A DNA stretch of 64,000 nucleotides, taken from Pseudomonadota bacterium (GTDB lineage: Bacteria; Pseudomonadota; Alphaproteobacteria; Acetobacterales; Acetobacteraceae). Location of the stretch: positions 117,003 to 181,002 of the forward strand of contig JAJZFA010000060.1 of the NCBI GenBank assembly GCA_021805565.1, read 5' to 3'. Below, piece after piece: positions 25,624-34,300 of this stretch. The translations under genes were made by a program, and so were the position numbers. The notes under the pieces were generated by a model. The model worked only from the letters and a program-made list of their open reading frames with translations, had not been told where the DNA came from and made no database searches. Every line of letters begins with the position of its first letter. Positions within the stretch are counted from its first letter, which is position 1.

Positions 25624-26052
25624 GTGCCGGGCAGTCCGCGCAAGAAAACGATCGCCGCCGGGCCGAAGAAGGCCGCGGCAGGTCCGCGCGCGAAAAAGGT
25701 GAAGACCGAATCGTCGGAACTCGACCGGCTCCAGGCGATCATCGTCGGCAGTCTGGACGACGACAAGGCGGAGAACATCGTCTCCATGGACCTCGCCGGA
25801 AAGGCGATGTTCTGCGACCGGATGGTGATCGCGACCGGCCTTGCCGACCGCCAGATTACCGCGATGGCGCAGCATCTCAGCGAAAAGCTGAAGGAGGCCG
25901 GCCTGAAGCGTGTGCAGATCGAGGGCGCGGGCGGGTCGGACTGGGTGCTGATCGATGCCGGCGACATCGTCGTGCATCTGTTCAAGCCAGAAGCCCGGAC
26001 GATGTACGCGCTGGAGAAAATGTGGGGCCAGGATTTGGACGAGGCGGTTTAG
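25624..26052 (+). CDS. rsfS: Ribosome silencing factor RsfS
   Basis: RsfS binds uL14 of the 50S subunit and blocks subunit joining in starvation. The C-terminal 110 residues are a clear RsfS/Iojap domain (SLDDDKAENIVSMDL, MVIATGLADRQITAMAQHL, GGSDWVLIDAGDIVVHLF, YALEKMWG). The N-terminus is unusual: a Lys/Ala/Pro-rich basic extension continues upstream in frame to the nadD stop, but no ATG, GTG or TTG precedes GTG 25624. An ATA codon at 25528 overlaps the nadD stop (ATAA) in the same geometry as an ATGA coupling. I chose GTG 25624 (142 aa; preceded by GAGGCCGGGG), but translation from ATA 25528 (174 aa) cannot be excluded. Confidence 0.8.
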   Translation: MPGSPRKKTIAAGPKKAAAGPRAKKVKTESSELDRLQAIIVGSLDDDKAENIVSMDLAGKAMFCDRMVIATGLADRQITAMAQHLSEKLKEAGLKRVQIEGAGGSDWVLIDAGDIVVHLFKPEARTMYALEKMWGQDLDEAV

Positions 26053-26068
26053 CCGCCCCGCCCAGCGT

Positions 26069-27640
26069 TCAATCGGCGTGTCCGCTGACCGCCGGATGGG
26101 TGGCGTCCGCGGATAAATGCCGCCACACCCAGGCGGCGGCGCGATCGGTGGCCGGACGCAGCAGCACATTCGCGGCCGTCACCGCCAGGGCCAGCCAGCC
26201 GTTCCGCGACAGGACCGCGACCACCAGAAACAGCACGATCGCCTCGACCACCTTGCGGCTGACGGAACTCCACAGCCGCCGACGTTGCGGCGACCCGGCC
26301 GCGCCCACCAGCGCCAGCACCGTCCGGCCGCGAACATTGTCGTTCGCCTGCCGCGGCGTGTCGTCCTGAACCGTGCCGAGTGCCACCGTCTGGTTGGTCA
26401 TCCGGTCGATCAGGATCAGCGACCCGAGTTCCCGATCGCGCCCGTACACCGTCGTGGCGATCGCCTTGTCGAAGGTCAGGTCCACCACGCCGATGGCGTT
26501 CATCGGCAGCGAATCGGCCTGCTGGTTCTGGAAACTGTGGATATCGACCGCGTGGCGCAGCGCGACGACTTCGGCGTTCGCCTCGGCGGTGCCGATCTTG
26601 ACGATGAACCCCTGGCCGGCGCGCAGCGGCCGATCCACCATCCACAACAACCGAACGACGATTGCCTTGCGGGCCTGCATGACCGACCCGTCATGCACGA
26701 TGACGTCGCCGCGCGACACGTCGATCTCATCCGTCAGCGTCAGCGTGACAGCCTGACCCGCGACGGCTTCGGCCAAGTCCCCATCGGCGGTCACGATGCG
26801 GGCGATGGTGCTGCGACGCCGGTTCGGCAGCACCGTCACGCCGTCGCCCGCACGAACCGTTCCGGTTGCGACGGTGCCGGCATAGCCGCGAAAATCCAGC
26901 GTCGGCCGGTTCACCCACTGCACTGGAAAGTGCAACCGCCGAGCCTGATCGGGGGCGGGGGCAATGGTTACATTTTCCAGATACTCAAGCAGGTTGGCGC
27001 CGCGATACCATGGCGTGCGGGGCGACCGGCCGGCAATGTTATCGCCTTCGCGCGCGCACAGCGGAATCGGCACGATCGACGTAAATCCCAGCGTGGCGAC
27101 CGCTTCGATGTATTCGGCGACGATACGATCATAAACACCCTGGTCGAACCCGACCAGATCCATCTTGTTCACGGCCAGCACCACATGGCGCACGCCGACC
27201 ATGGATACGATAAAGGAATGGCGCCGGGTTTGCGGCAAGATTCCCTTGCGGGCATCGACCAGGATGATCGCCAGTTCCGCCGTAGAGGCACCGGTCGCCA
27301 TATTCCGTGTGTATTGCTCATGGCCCGGCGTATCGGCGACGATGAACGATCGTTTCGGTGTGGAAAAATACCGGTAGGCGACATCGATAGTGATGCCTTG
27401 TTCGCGTTCGGCGGACAGGCCATCGACAAGCAAGGCGAAGTCCCGTTCATCGCCATGCGTGCCGAATTTCCGCGAATCCTTGTCCAGTGCTTCCAACTGG
27501 TCGTCCAACACCGCATTCGAATCGAACAGCAACCGGCCCAGCAGGGTGGACTTGCCGTCATCGACCGATCCGCAGGTGAGAAGGCGCAGCAGCGATGCCT
27601 CGCGGATCGCGGGCGCCGTGATGGCTAGCGCGGCGCTCAT
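26069..27640 (-). CDS. cysN: Sulfate adenylyltransferase GTPase subunit with C-terminal membrane domain
   Basis: CysN is the GTPase that drives CysD to form adenylyl sulfate (APS) from sulfate and ATP. The G-domain has GSVDDGKSTLLGRLL (G1), DTPGHEQYTRNM (G3) and NKMDL (G4), followed by two beta-barrel domains. At 523 aa it is longer than a plain CysN (about 470). The extra C-terminus is not an APS kinase: it reads RRRLWSSVSRKVVEAIVLFL..., with two hydrophobic helices (about residues 463-500). It resembles the short DUF2061 membrane domain. The ATG overlaps the cysD stop by one base. It converges on rsfS. Confidence 0.9.
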   Translation of the reverse strand: MSAALAITAPAIREASLLRLLTCGSVDDGKSTLLGRLLFDSNAVLDDQLEALDKDSRKFGTHGDERDFALLVDGLSAEREQGITIDVAYRYFSTPKRSFIVADTPGHEQYTRNMATGASTAELAIILVDARKGILPQTRRHSFIVSMVGVRHVVLAVNKMDLVGFDQGVYDRIVAEYIEAVATLGFTSIVPIPLCAREGDNIAGRSPRTPWYRGANLLEYLENVTIAPAPDQARRLHFPVQWVNRPTLDFRGYAGTVATGTVRAGDGVTVLPNRRRSTIARIVTADGDLAEAVAGQAVTLTLTDEIDVSRGDVIVHDGSVMQARKAIVVRLLWMVDRPLRAGQGFIVKIGTAEANAEVVALRHAVDIHSFQNQQADSLPMNAIGVVDLTFDKAIATTVYGRDRELGSLILIDRMTNQTVALGTVQDDTPRQANDNVRGRTVLALVGAAGSPQRRRLWSSVSRKVVEAIVLFLVVAVLSRNGWLALAVTAANVLLRPATDRAAAWVWRHLSADATHPAVSGHAD

Positions 27641-28542
27641 CAGAAATATCCTTCCTGTTTCTTCTGTTCCATCGATGCGCCACCGTCATGGTCGATCACC
27701 CGGCCCTGACGTTCGGACGACCGGGACCCGCGCATTTCGGCGATGATATCGGACAGAGTGGCGGCCTCGCTTTCCACTGCCCCGGTCAGCGGATAACAGC
27801 CCAGGGTGCGGAACCGGACCGACCGCATTTCGATTTTCTCGCCAGGACGCAGCACCATGCGATCGTCGTCGCGCATGATCAGCGTGCCGTCGCGCTCCAC
27901 CACCGGGCGGGGTTTGGCGAAATACAGCGGCACGACCGGGATGTTTTCCTGCGCGATGTAGTCCCACACGTCGGCCTCGGTCCAGTTCGACAGCGGAAAG
28001 ACTCGGACGCTTTCGCCGGCCCGCTTTCGGGTGTTGAACAAATGCCAGGGTTCCGGCCGCTGATTTTTCGGATCCCACCGATGTTCGGCCGACCGTAACG
28101 AAAAAACCCTTTCCTTCGCTCGGGATTTTTCTTCGTCGCGCCGGGCCCCGCCGAATGCGGCGTCGAACTTGTGACGATCCAGCGCCTGTTTCAGACTTTG
28201 CGTCTTCATCACGTCGGTATGCAGACGCGACCCCGACGCAAACGGATTGACGCCCGCGCGCAAGCCGTCCTGGTTGATATGGACGATCAGCCGGCAGCCC
28301 AGTTCTTTCGCCCGTTGGTCGCGGAACGCGATCATCTCGCGAAATTTCCATGTCGTATCGACATGCAGCAGCGGAAACGGCAACGGCGCCGGATAAAACG
28401 CCTTGATCGCCAGATGCAGCAGCACGGCGCTGTCCTTGCCGATGGAATACATCAGCACCGGATTATCGGCGGTGGCGATGACCTCCCGGAAGATATGGAT
28501 GCTCTCGGCTTCCAGGCGCTGTAGATGCGTCAGGCCCCTCAT
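27640..28542 (-). CDS. cysD: Sulfate adenylyltransferase small subunit
   Basis: CysD catalyses APS formation with CysN. The 300-aa protein belongs to the PP-loop ATP pyrophosphatase family; the loop appears as [14 protein letters not shown] near residue 35. Family segments include [30 protein letters not shown] and [13 protein letters not shown]. The C-terminus [21 protein letters not shown] is exactly that of CysD. The start at ATG 28542 has a GGAGG site and overlaps the cysH stop (ATGA). Order cysH-cysD-cysN on one strand defines a sulfate-assimilation operon. Confidence 0.95.
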   Translation of the reverse strand: MRGLTHLQRLEAESIHIFREVIATADNPVLMYSIGKDSAVLLHLAIKAFYPAPLPFPLLHVDTTWKFREMIAFRDQRAKELGCRLIVHINQDGLRAGVNPFASGSRLHTDVMKTQSLKQALDRHKFDAAFGGARRDEEKSRAKERVFSLRSAEHRWDPKNQRPEPWHLFNTRKRAGESVRVFPLSNWTEADVWDYIAQENIPVVPLYFAKPRPVVERDGTLIMRDDDRMVLRPGEKIEMRSVRFRTLGCYPLTGAVESEAATLSDIIAEMRGSRSSERQGRVIDHDGGASMEQKKQEGYF

Positions 28543-29324
28543 GACGTTGCCTCCGTCCTTACCAGCCGTCCGTCGGCGGTCAAATGCAGGCCGCATTCGC
28601 GGGTCTGGTCCTGTTCCCACCACCACCGGCCGGCGCGTTCCGATTCCCCTTCCGCAACCGCTCGGGTGCAGGGCGCACACCCGATCGACAGAAATCCCTG
28701 GTCGTGCAGCGCGTTGCGGGGCACGTTGGCGTCGCGAACCAACGCCGCGATCTGGTCGCGGGACTGGTCCAGCAACGGGTTGACCTTCAGCAGCGCGCGT
28801 TGCGCGTCATAAGCGGCGAACGCCAGCCCCTGGCGGTTGGCGGACTGGTCCGCCCGCAACCCGGTCAGCCATGCCGGCGCCCCGGCCAGCGCCCTTTCCA
28901 GCGGTTCCACCTTGCGCACGCCGCAACAGGCGTGACGGGCATCGGTGGAATGGTAAAAACCGTTGATCCCGTTCCGTTGCACCAGCGATTCCAGTGCCCC
29001 GGCGCGGGGATAGAACGCCTCGACGCGGATGCCATAGCGCCGTTCGGTTTCCGCCCAGACCGTGTAGGTTTCCGGAAACAGCCGGCCGGTGTCCAGCGTC
29101 GCGAACCGGCATTCGATGCCCGATTCAACGATCAGATGAGTCAGCGCCTGATCTTCCAACCCGAAACTGGTGGTAAACACCGGCGGGCCGGACACGCGGG
29201 CGGCCAACAGCGCGATCCGTTCGACAGGATCGAGCGGCGCAAGCGCGTCGTTCAACCGCCCGCTGTCTATCGCGGTGGAGGCAACACGGCTGTCCTGCCC
29301 TTGATCGACACTCAAATCTGCCAC
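28539..29324 (-). CDS. cysH: Adenylyl-sulfate (APS) reductase, assimilatory
   Basis: The enzyme reduces activated sulfate to sulfite with thioredoxin. The 261-aa protein carries Cys133-Cys134 ([10 protein letters not shown]) and Cys216-x2-Cys219 (IGCAPCTR), the CC...CxxC set that ligates a [4Fe-4S] cluster and marks APS reductases rather than PAPS reductases. The catalytic cysteine is Cys244 in ECGLH. This agrees with the lack of an APS kinase in cysDN. Start: no suitable ATG exists near the fold, but GTG 29324 is preceded by GGGAG at good distance; the frame upstream of it is low-quality. The EC class (1.8.4.10) is inferred from these cysteines. Confidence 0.9.
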   Translation of the reverse strand: MADLSVDQGQDSRVASTAIDSGRLNDALAPLDPVERIALLAARVSGPPVFTTSFGLEDQALTHLIVESGIECRFATLDTGRLFPETYTVWAETERRYGIRVEAFYPRAGALESLVQRNGINGFYHSTDARHACCGVRKVEPLERALAGAPAWLTGLRADQSANRQGLAFAAYDAQRALLKVNPLLDQSRDQIAALVRDANVPRNALHDQGFLSIGCAPCTRAVAEGESERAGRWWWEQDQTRECGLHLTADGRLVRTEATS

Positions 29325-29720
29325 GCTATCCGGCTCCCGCGGTCCATCGGACGGGTTGGTAAGAACCCGCCGGATCCCGCATATATGTGTCCGGGCGCCG
29401 GGGCGAAACCACGATCTGGCATTCGCATGCCCGAGCAGGCCAACTAGGAAAATCAGCGATTTGGGGCGTTCGCGAAGATGTCCTCCCATGGAGGACGGGC
29501 GTGGTTATTTCGCCTCCCGCCCCGTCGCGGGAAAGCATTGCGTTGCTACTGCCGTCCGGCGATGCGTCCGCTGAGCCAGCCGTCACTGCGCGTTTTACAT
29601 GGCGGGTATGACTTTATGGCAACACACAGGTCCAGGACGGACGGCGATCGCCCGGCCGCTTGCCCTTCGCGGCGCAAACCCCTACTCAGCCGCCCGACCA
29701 TGAACCATCAGGAGGCCGCA
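29325..29720. promoter_or_regulatory. Divergent region between cysH and ndk
   Basis: These 396 bp contain no convincing gene. An almost perfect palindrome, GTCCTCC-CAT-GGAGGAC (29480-29496), lies roughly mid-way and could be an operator or a small hairpin. No riboswitch structure was recognised on the cysH side. Confidence 0.4.
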
Positions 29721-30143
29721 ATGGCGACCGAACGTACATTTTCGATTATCAAGCCCGATGCCACACGGCGGAATCTGACCGGCAAGGTCAATGCCGTGCT
29801 GGAAGCGGCTGGCCTGCGGATCGTCGCGCAAAAGCGTATCCACATGACCCAGGCGCAGGCCGAGACATTCTATGGCGTCCACGCCGCCCGGCCGTTCTTC
29901 CGCGATCTGGTGAATTTCATGATCTCCGGTCCGGTCGTCGTGCAGGTGCTGGAAGGCGACAACGCCGTGGCCCGCAACCGCGACGTCATGGGCGCCACCA
30001 ACCCGGCCAACGCCGAAGCGGGCACCATCCGCAAACTGTTCGCGGAAAGCATCGAGGCAAACTCGGTGCACGGATCCGACAGCGCCGAAAACGCCGCGAC
30101 TGAAATCGCGTTCTTCTTCGCCGGAACCGAGATCGTCGGATGA
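29721..30143 (+). CDS. ndk: Nucleoside diphosphate kinase
   Basis: Ndk balances nucleoside triphosphate pools through a phospho-histidine intermediate. The 140-aa protein has the family length, the N-terminal [29 protein letters not shown], and the active-site His117 in [12 protein letters not shown]. The start has a GGAGG site at 29711. Its stop overlaps the start of the DoxX-family gene (ATGA), so the two are coupled. Confidence 0.97.
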   Translation: MATERTFSIIKPDATRRNLTGKVNAVLEAAGLRIVAQKRIHMTQAQAETFYGVHAARPFFRDLVNFMISGPVVVQVLEGDNAVARNRDVMGATNPANAEAGTIRKLFAESIEANSVHGSDSAENAATEIAFFFAGTEIVG

Positions 30144-30526
30144 AAACCACCGCACCTGATTGGATCGGGCTGGTCGGTCGCGTACTCATGAGCGCGATCT
30201 TCATCTGGGCCGGAATCGGCAAGGCGATGGCGCCGGCCATGACCATGGGGTATTTCGCCAAGGTGGGCCTGCCGGTGACGGGCGTCGCCTACGCCATCAC
30301 CCTGCTGGTGGAAATCGGCGGCGGCGTGCTGTTTCTGGTGGGCTGGCGCGTGCGCATAACGTCGCTGGTGTTGAGCATCTGGTGTATCGCGACAGCAATG
30401 GTCGCACATAATCACCCCGAAATCCGCGAGCAGATGATCAACTTCATGAAGAACCTCGCCATGGCGGGCGGCTTTCTGCAAATCGTGGCGTTCGGTGCTG
30501 GCCGGATCAGCCTCGACCGGAAATAA
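30140..30526 (+). CDS. DoxX family membrane protein
   Basis: This is a 128-aa inner-membrane protein with four transmembrane helices (about residues 12-30, 48-68, 72-90, 105-122) and the DoxX N-terminal signature [17 protein letters not shown]. Members are linked to quinone-dependent redox or detoxification functions, but most, including this one, have no proven role. It begins inside the ndk stop codon and is followed by a strong hairpin, so the operon ends here. Confidence 0.85.
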   Translation: MKTTAPDWIGLVGRVLMSAIFIWAGIGKAMAPAMTMGYFAKVGLPVTGVAYAITLLVEIGGGVLFLVGWRVRITSLVLSIWCIATAMVAHNHPEIREQMINFMKNLAMAGGFLQIVAFGAGRISLDRK

Positions 30527-30537
30527 AACTGGCGGCC

Positions 30538-30556
30538 GGCGCCCACACCGGGCGCC
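30538..30556. terminator. Hairpin after ndk-doxX
   Basis: A perfect 7-bp GC stem (GGCGCCC / GGGCGCC) with loop ACACC begins 12 bp after the DoxX stop codon and is followed by a short T-containing tract (TGCCGTTTCT). It is a plausible terminator. Confidence 0.6.
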
Positions 30557-30770
30557 TGCCGTTTCTATCGGCCGAAATCGTGGCCCGCGGTGCCGTCCGC
30601 CGACGATCGGGCTGGAATACGAACTGGATTGCCGGGCCGTGGCGATGGAACGGGCGATCGCGGGCTGAGACACGGCCATGACCTCCGCGTTGACAGGCGT
30701 TCGGCCCCGCGCTGTTTTCTGTATGCGCGAAAATGCCCTACGGTGGTGCCGTATCGAGGAGAGACCATCC

Positions 30771-32006
30771 ATGACTGCTAGCCGCCGGATCGTTTTGAGC
30801 GCCGCCATCGCCGCCGCCGCGCTACCGCTTCGCACCGTGCGCGCCCAGTCGCCCGATGTGGTGCGGATTGGCGTTCTGACGGATCTGTCCGGCAATTACC
30901 GCGACGTGACGGGGCCCACCAGCGTGATTTGCGCCCAACTGGCGGTCGATGAATTCAAAGCGGCCAATCCGGGGATCAAGGTCGAACTGATCAGCGGCGA
31001 TCACCTCAATAAGCCCGACGTGGCGGCGGGCATCGCCCGGCAGTGGTTCGACCGCGACGGGATCGATGTCATCACCGATGTCGGCAACAGCGCGGCGGCC
31101 ATCGCGCTGACCACGATCGCGGAGGAAAAAGACAAGATACAGTTGAATTCGGCGGCCGGATCGTCCTTGCTGACCGGGAAATATTGCAGTCCCAACTTTA
31201 TCCACTGGACGTACGATACCTGGAATTTAGCGCATACCATGGTCAAGACGCTGGTCGCGCGCGGCGGCGACAAATGGTATTTCGTGACGGCCGATTATAC
31301 GTTCGGTCATTCGATCCAGAACGACACCACCGCTCTGCTGGCGGCGGCGGGCGCCAAGGTGATGGGATCCAGCGCCTATCCATTTCCCGGCACCACCGAT
31401 TTTTCATCGTATCTGCTGGCGGCGCAGGCAAGCGGGGCCAATGTGCTGGCGTTCGCCAATGCCGGCGACGATCTGGTCAACTGCGTAAAACAGTCGCGGG
31501 AATTCGGGCTGGCTGGCGGCAATCTGACGATGGCGGCGATGGTTGGATCGATCACCGCTGTCACGGGGGTTGGGCTGGAGACGATGCAAGATGTCGTATT
31601 GTCTGAATGTTTCTACTGGGATGAGAATGACCGCACCCGAGCGTTCATGGCTAGGGTTAAGCCGCGTTTGCCGGCAGGGGTGTATCCGAATGAGGTGCAT
31701 GCCGGGGTTTATGCGGCGGTGACGCATTATTTGAAGACGGTGAAGTCGCTTGGTGCCGCGAAAGCCAAGGCGTCGGGCCGCGAGACCGTCGCCGCCATGA
31801 AGGCTATTCCGACGGACGACGATTGTTTTGGCGCGGGCGAGATCCGGCCCGATGGGCGCACGATCCATCCGTGCTATTTGTTCAAGGTGAAAAAGCCCGC
31901 CGACAGCCGTTATCCTGGCGATTTTTTCACCACCTTGGCGACGATTCCGGCCGATGACGCATTCCGCCCGATAAACGAGGGTGGCTGCAAGATGATCCAC
32001 GCCTGA
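30771..32006 (+). CDS. ABC transporter substrate-binding protein (branched-chain amino-acid type)
   Basis: This 411-aa periplasmic binding protein is of the Leu/Ile/Val (Peripla_BP_6) class. The N-terminus MTASRRIVLSAAIAAAALP...VRAQ is an export signal with a twin-arginine-like SRR. The mature part begins VVRIGVLTDLSGNYRDVTGP, the characteristic first strand of the family, and keeps the two-lobe pattern (GDKWYFVTADYTFGHSIQND, DVVLSECFYWDEN). The start follows GAGGAGAG. No permease or ATPase genes are adjacent, so the ligand and transporter are unknown. Its lower-strand neighbourhood gives no hint. A similar orphan binding protein occurs at 57.7 kb. Confidence 0.87.
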   Translation: MTASRRIVLSAAIAAAALPLRTVRAQSPDVVRIGVLTDLSGNYRDVTGPTSVICAQLAVDEFKAANPGIKVELISGDHLNKPDVAAGIARQWFDRDGIDVITDVGNSAAAIALTTIAEEKDKIQLNSAAGSSLLTGKYCSPNFIHWTYDTWNLAHTMVKTLVARGGDKWYFVTADYTFGHSIQNDTTALLAAAGAKVMGSSAYPFPGTTDFSSYLLAAQASGANVLAFANAGDDLVNCVKQSREFGLAGGNLTMAAMVGSITAVTGVGLETMQDVVLSECFYWDENDRTRAFMARVKPRLPAGVYPNEVHAGVYAAVTHYLKTVKSLGAAKAKASGRETVAAMKAIPTDDDCFGAGEIRPDGRTIHPCYLFKVKKPADSRYPGDFFTTLATIPADDAFRPINEGGCKMIHA

Positions 32007-32300
32007 GGGGAATGTCCGCCATAAGGACGTCGGCCCGCCGATAAATCGGGCCGCTCAGGCAAGTCCAGGACAGGCACGGCGCCGCTTCGAAGCGACAATC
32101 GCCGGGGCGCAACCGCCGGAAAGCGGCGGATCGAGCGCGGCGGAAATGCATCGGCGAAAAATAACTGGATGGTATTTAACCAAATATGTTGGGGGATTCG
32201 TACGCGGGCGACTGTTAATCCGACGTAAAGGCGCCTATTGAAGGTGCGGATATAGACGCCTTCCATGACCACATTGTTTCCAACCGCCCAGGAGTTCCTC
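32007..32300. other. Intergenic region with a terminator-like hairpin at its left end
   Basis: A 7-bp stem (CGGCCCG / CGGGCCG, 32031-32053) with a 9-nt loop follows the binding-protein gene but lacks a T-run. The remainder carries an AT-richer stretch (about 32158-32200) that probably holds the promoter of the tandem-repeat gene. No further gene is seen. Confidence 0.4.
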
Positions 32301-32840
32301 ATGAACCTCGTTCGATTCTCGCTTGTGTTGTTTGCAGGCGGTTTGCTTGCCGGAGCGCCGGCCTTCGCACAAAGCGCCGCAACCGACGCAGCGGGTCAGG
32401 CGACCAGCAAACAGAAAGCCGCGGCAGGTGCGCCGGGCGATATGAATCAGCCACAGAGTGGCACCTCCACGCATGCCAGCAAGCAGAAAGCCGCGGCGGG
32501 TGCACCCGGCGACATGAACCAACAGCAGAACGGCGCCTCCGCACAGGCCAGCAAGCAGAAGGCTGCAGCCGGTGCGCCGGGCGATATGAATCAACAACCG
32601 AACGGCTCCTCCGCGCAAGCCAGCAAGCAGCGGGCCGCGGCGGGTGCGCCCGGCGACATGAACCAACAGCCGAACGGCTCCTCCGCGCAAGCCAGCAAGC
32701 AGCGGGCCGCGGCGGGTGCGCCCGGCGATATGAATCAACAGCCGAACGGCTCGGGCATGCGGACCGCTCACAAGCAGTCGGCGCAAAGCCTGGCCCATTC
32801 CGCTGGCCCGGCCAGCGCTGGCACCGTCACCAAGCAGTAA
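32301..32840 (+). CDS. Secreted protein built of 24-residue tandem repeats
   Basis: This is a 179-aa exported protein of unknown function. A Sec signal peptide (MNLVRFSLVLFAGGLLAGAP...AFA-Q) is followed by five tandem 24-aa units. Each has the form SKQ(K/R)AAAGAPGDMNQ, then a variable linker rich in Gln, Asn, Gly and Ser. The tail is Ser/Ala/His-rich. The start is fixed by AGGAG before the ATG at 32301; the earlier frame start is not needed. Disordered, Gln/Asn/Ala-rich composition suggests a flexible periplasmic or surface polymer rather than an enzyme. An HtrA-type protease lies 100 bp downstream on the same strand. Confidence 0.75.
   Translation: MNLVRFSLVLFAGGLLAGAPAFAQSAATDAAGQATSKQKAAAGAPGDMNQPQSGTSTHASKQKAAAGAPGDMNQQQNGASAQASKQKAAAGAPGDMNQQPNGSSAQASKQRAAAGAPGDMNQQPNGSSAQASKQRAAAGAPGDMNQQPNGSGMRTAHKQSAQSLAHSAGPASAGTVTKQ
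32406..32765 (+). repeat. Five tandem 72-bp coding repeats
   Basis: Units begin at 32406, 32478, 32550, 32622 and 32694 with exact 72-bp spacing. Units 3-5 are nearly identical at DNA level and the first two more diverged, which suggests recent expansion from the 3' end. Unit number could vary among strains. Confidence 0.85.
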
Positions 32841-32879
32841 TCTGACAGGCTGGCGCAAAAGCCATCTAACCGGAATTGT

Positions 32880-32901
32880 CCGCGCGCAAATTGGCGCGCG
32901 G
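32880..32901. terminator. Hairpin between repeat protein and HtrA genes
   Basis: A perfect 8-bp stem (CCGCGCGC / GCGCGCGG) with a 6-nt loop lies 40 bp after the repeat-protein stop and 40 bp before the protease start. It may end or attenuate the upstream transcript. Confidence 0.5.
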
Positions 32902-32940
32902 TTCAATCCGTCCGGGACAGACTAGAGGATACGTCGTACG

Positions 32941-34272
32941 ATGCGTTTATCCGGCGTGTGCGGTATTTTTCTGACGCTGAGCGCCGCGTTAGCTGGGACA
33001 CTACCCGCGCGGGCTGATACCGCAGTCGATCCGGTAGCGTCGATCGTCGCGAAGGTGAAACCGTCGGTCGTAACGATTACCTGCGTCAAAATGCGCGGTA
33101 AGGAAACGGGGTCGGACTCGATGGAAGCGGCGGCGACCACCGGCAAACCGGCGGTTTCCACCGGGTCGGGCTTCGTCATCGATCCGTCCGGGTATATCGC
33201 GACCAATAAACATGTGATCGACGGCGCGCTCTCGCTGTTCGTCACCGATACCGACGGTGTGCGCTACCCAGCCAGGATCGTCGGGCTGACTGTCGCCGCC
33301 GACATCGCACTGATCAAGATCGACACCGATAAGCCGTTTCAGTCGGTCAAATTCGGCGATAGCGATAAAATGCGGCCCGGCGACACGGTGATCGCAATCG
33401 GAAGTCCGTTCGGCTTCGAACAAACCATCACATCCGGAATCGTCAGCGCCGTCAATCGCGACATCCGGGAAAGTCCGTTCGACGACTACATCCAGACCGA
33501 CGCGCCAATCAACCACGGCAACTCCGGCGGTCCCCTGTTCAATCTGGCGGGGGAGGTGATCGGCATGAACAGCATTCTGTTCGCACCGGGCACCTACTCG
33601 GGTTCGGTTGGACTGGGCTTTGCGATCCCGTCGGACGATCTGAATTTCGTTTACCACCGCCTGATGGCGACCGGGCGGCTCAATGCCGGTATGCTGCCGA
33701 TCCGTACCCAACAGGTCACCTGGATGTTGGCGCAGGCAATCGGCGCACCGGGACTGAACGGCGCACTGGTCGATTCGATGGCGCCAGGCGGCAAGGAAGC
33801 CATGAACTGGCAGGTAGAACCGGGCGATCTGATTGTATCGTTCAACGGGCAAAAAGTGTGGGATCCGCGCGATCTGGCCCGCAAGGCGGCGCAGGCACAA
33901 GTGGGCAGCGAGGCGGAACTCGGCATTTTCCGCGATCACGCAACAATCGTCGCCCGCGTGCCGATCGCCGCATGGCCCGAAGGTAAACCGTCCGCGATCG
34001 ACGACCGGGCGCCCCACAATCTGGGACTGACCCTGGCGGCCGATCCGGATGGCAGCGTCAGGGTCGATTCGGTTGACCCGAATGGTTCGGCCGCCAGCAG
34101 CGGCATCGAAAAGGACGACGTACTGGTGCGTGTGCAAGGCCAGCAGGTTTCCAATCCGGAAGAGGCCTTACACAAGCTGCAAACCCTGTCGGAGGCGAAG
34201 CGCAGCTATGCGGCCGTCCTTGTGGACCGCAAGGGACAGCGCACCTGGATGGCGCTGGCCGTCCCGGAATAA
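32941..34272 (+). CDS. Periplasmic HtrA/DegP-type serine protease
   Basis: This is a 443-aa exported trypsin-like protease with two PDZ domains. A signal peptide (about 1-25) precedes the catalytic domain. The triad is visible as His91 (TNKHVIDG), Asp121 (ADIALIKID) and Ser195 (GNSGGPLFN), and flanking SGIVSAVNRDI is typical of HtrA. The PDZ segments follow: about residues 240-330 (MAPGGKEAMNWQVEPGDLIVSFNG) and 350-440 (DSVDPNGSAASSGIEKDDVLVRVQG). It degrades or chaperones misfolded envelope proteins. An AGAGGA site precedes the ATG. Its neighbour, the Ala/Gln repeat protein, is a potential but unproven partner. Confidence 0.92.
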   Translation: MRLSGVCGIFLTLSAALAGTLPARADTAVDPVASIVAKVKPSVVTITCVKMRGKETGSDSMEAAATTGKPAVSTGSGFVIDPSGYIATNKHVIDGALSLFVTDTDGVRYPARIVGLTVAADIALIKIDTDKPFQSVKFGDSDKMRPGDTVIAIGSPFGFEQTITSGIVSAVNRDIRESPFDDYIQTDAPINHGNSGGPLFNLAGEVIGMNSILFAPGTYSGSVGLGFAIPSDDLNFVYHRLMATGRLNAGMLPIRTQQVTWMLAQAIGAPGLNGALVDSMAPGGKEAMNWQVEPGDLIVSFNGQKVWDPRDLARKAAQAQVGSEAELGIFRDHATIVARVPIAAWPEGKPSAIDDRAPHNLGLTLAADPDGSVRVDSVDPNGSAASSGIEKDDVLVRVQGQQVSNPEEALHKLQTLSEAKRSYAAVLVDRKGQRTWMALAVPE

Positions 34273-34300
34273 ACCCGCCACGCCGTTCGGTCGCGTCCTG

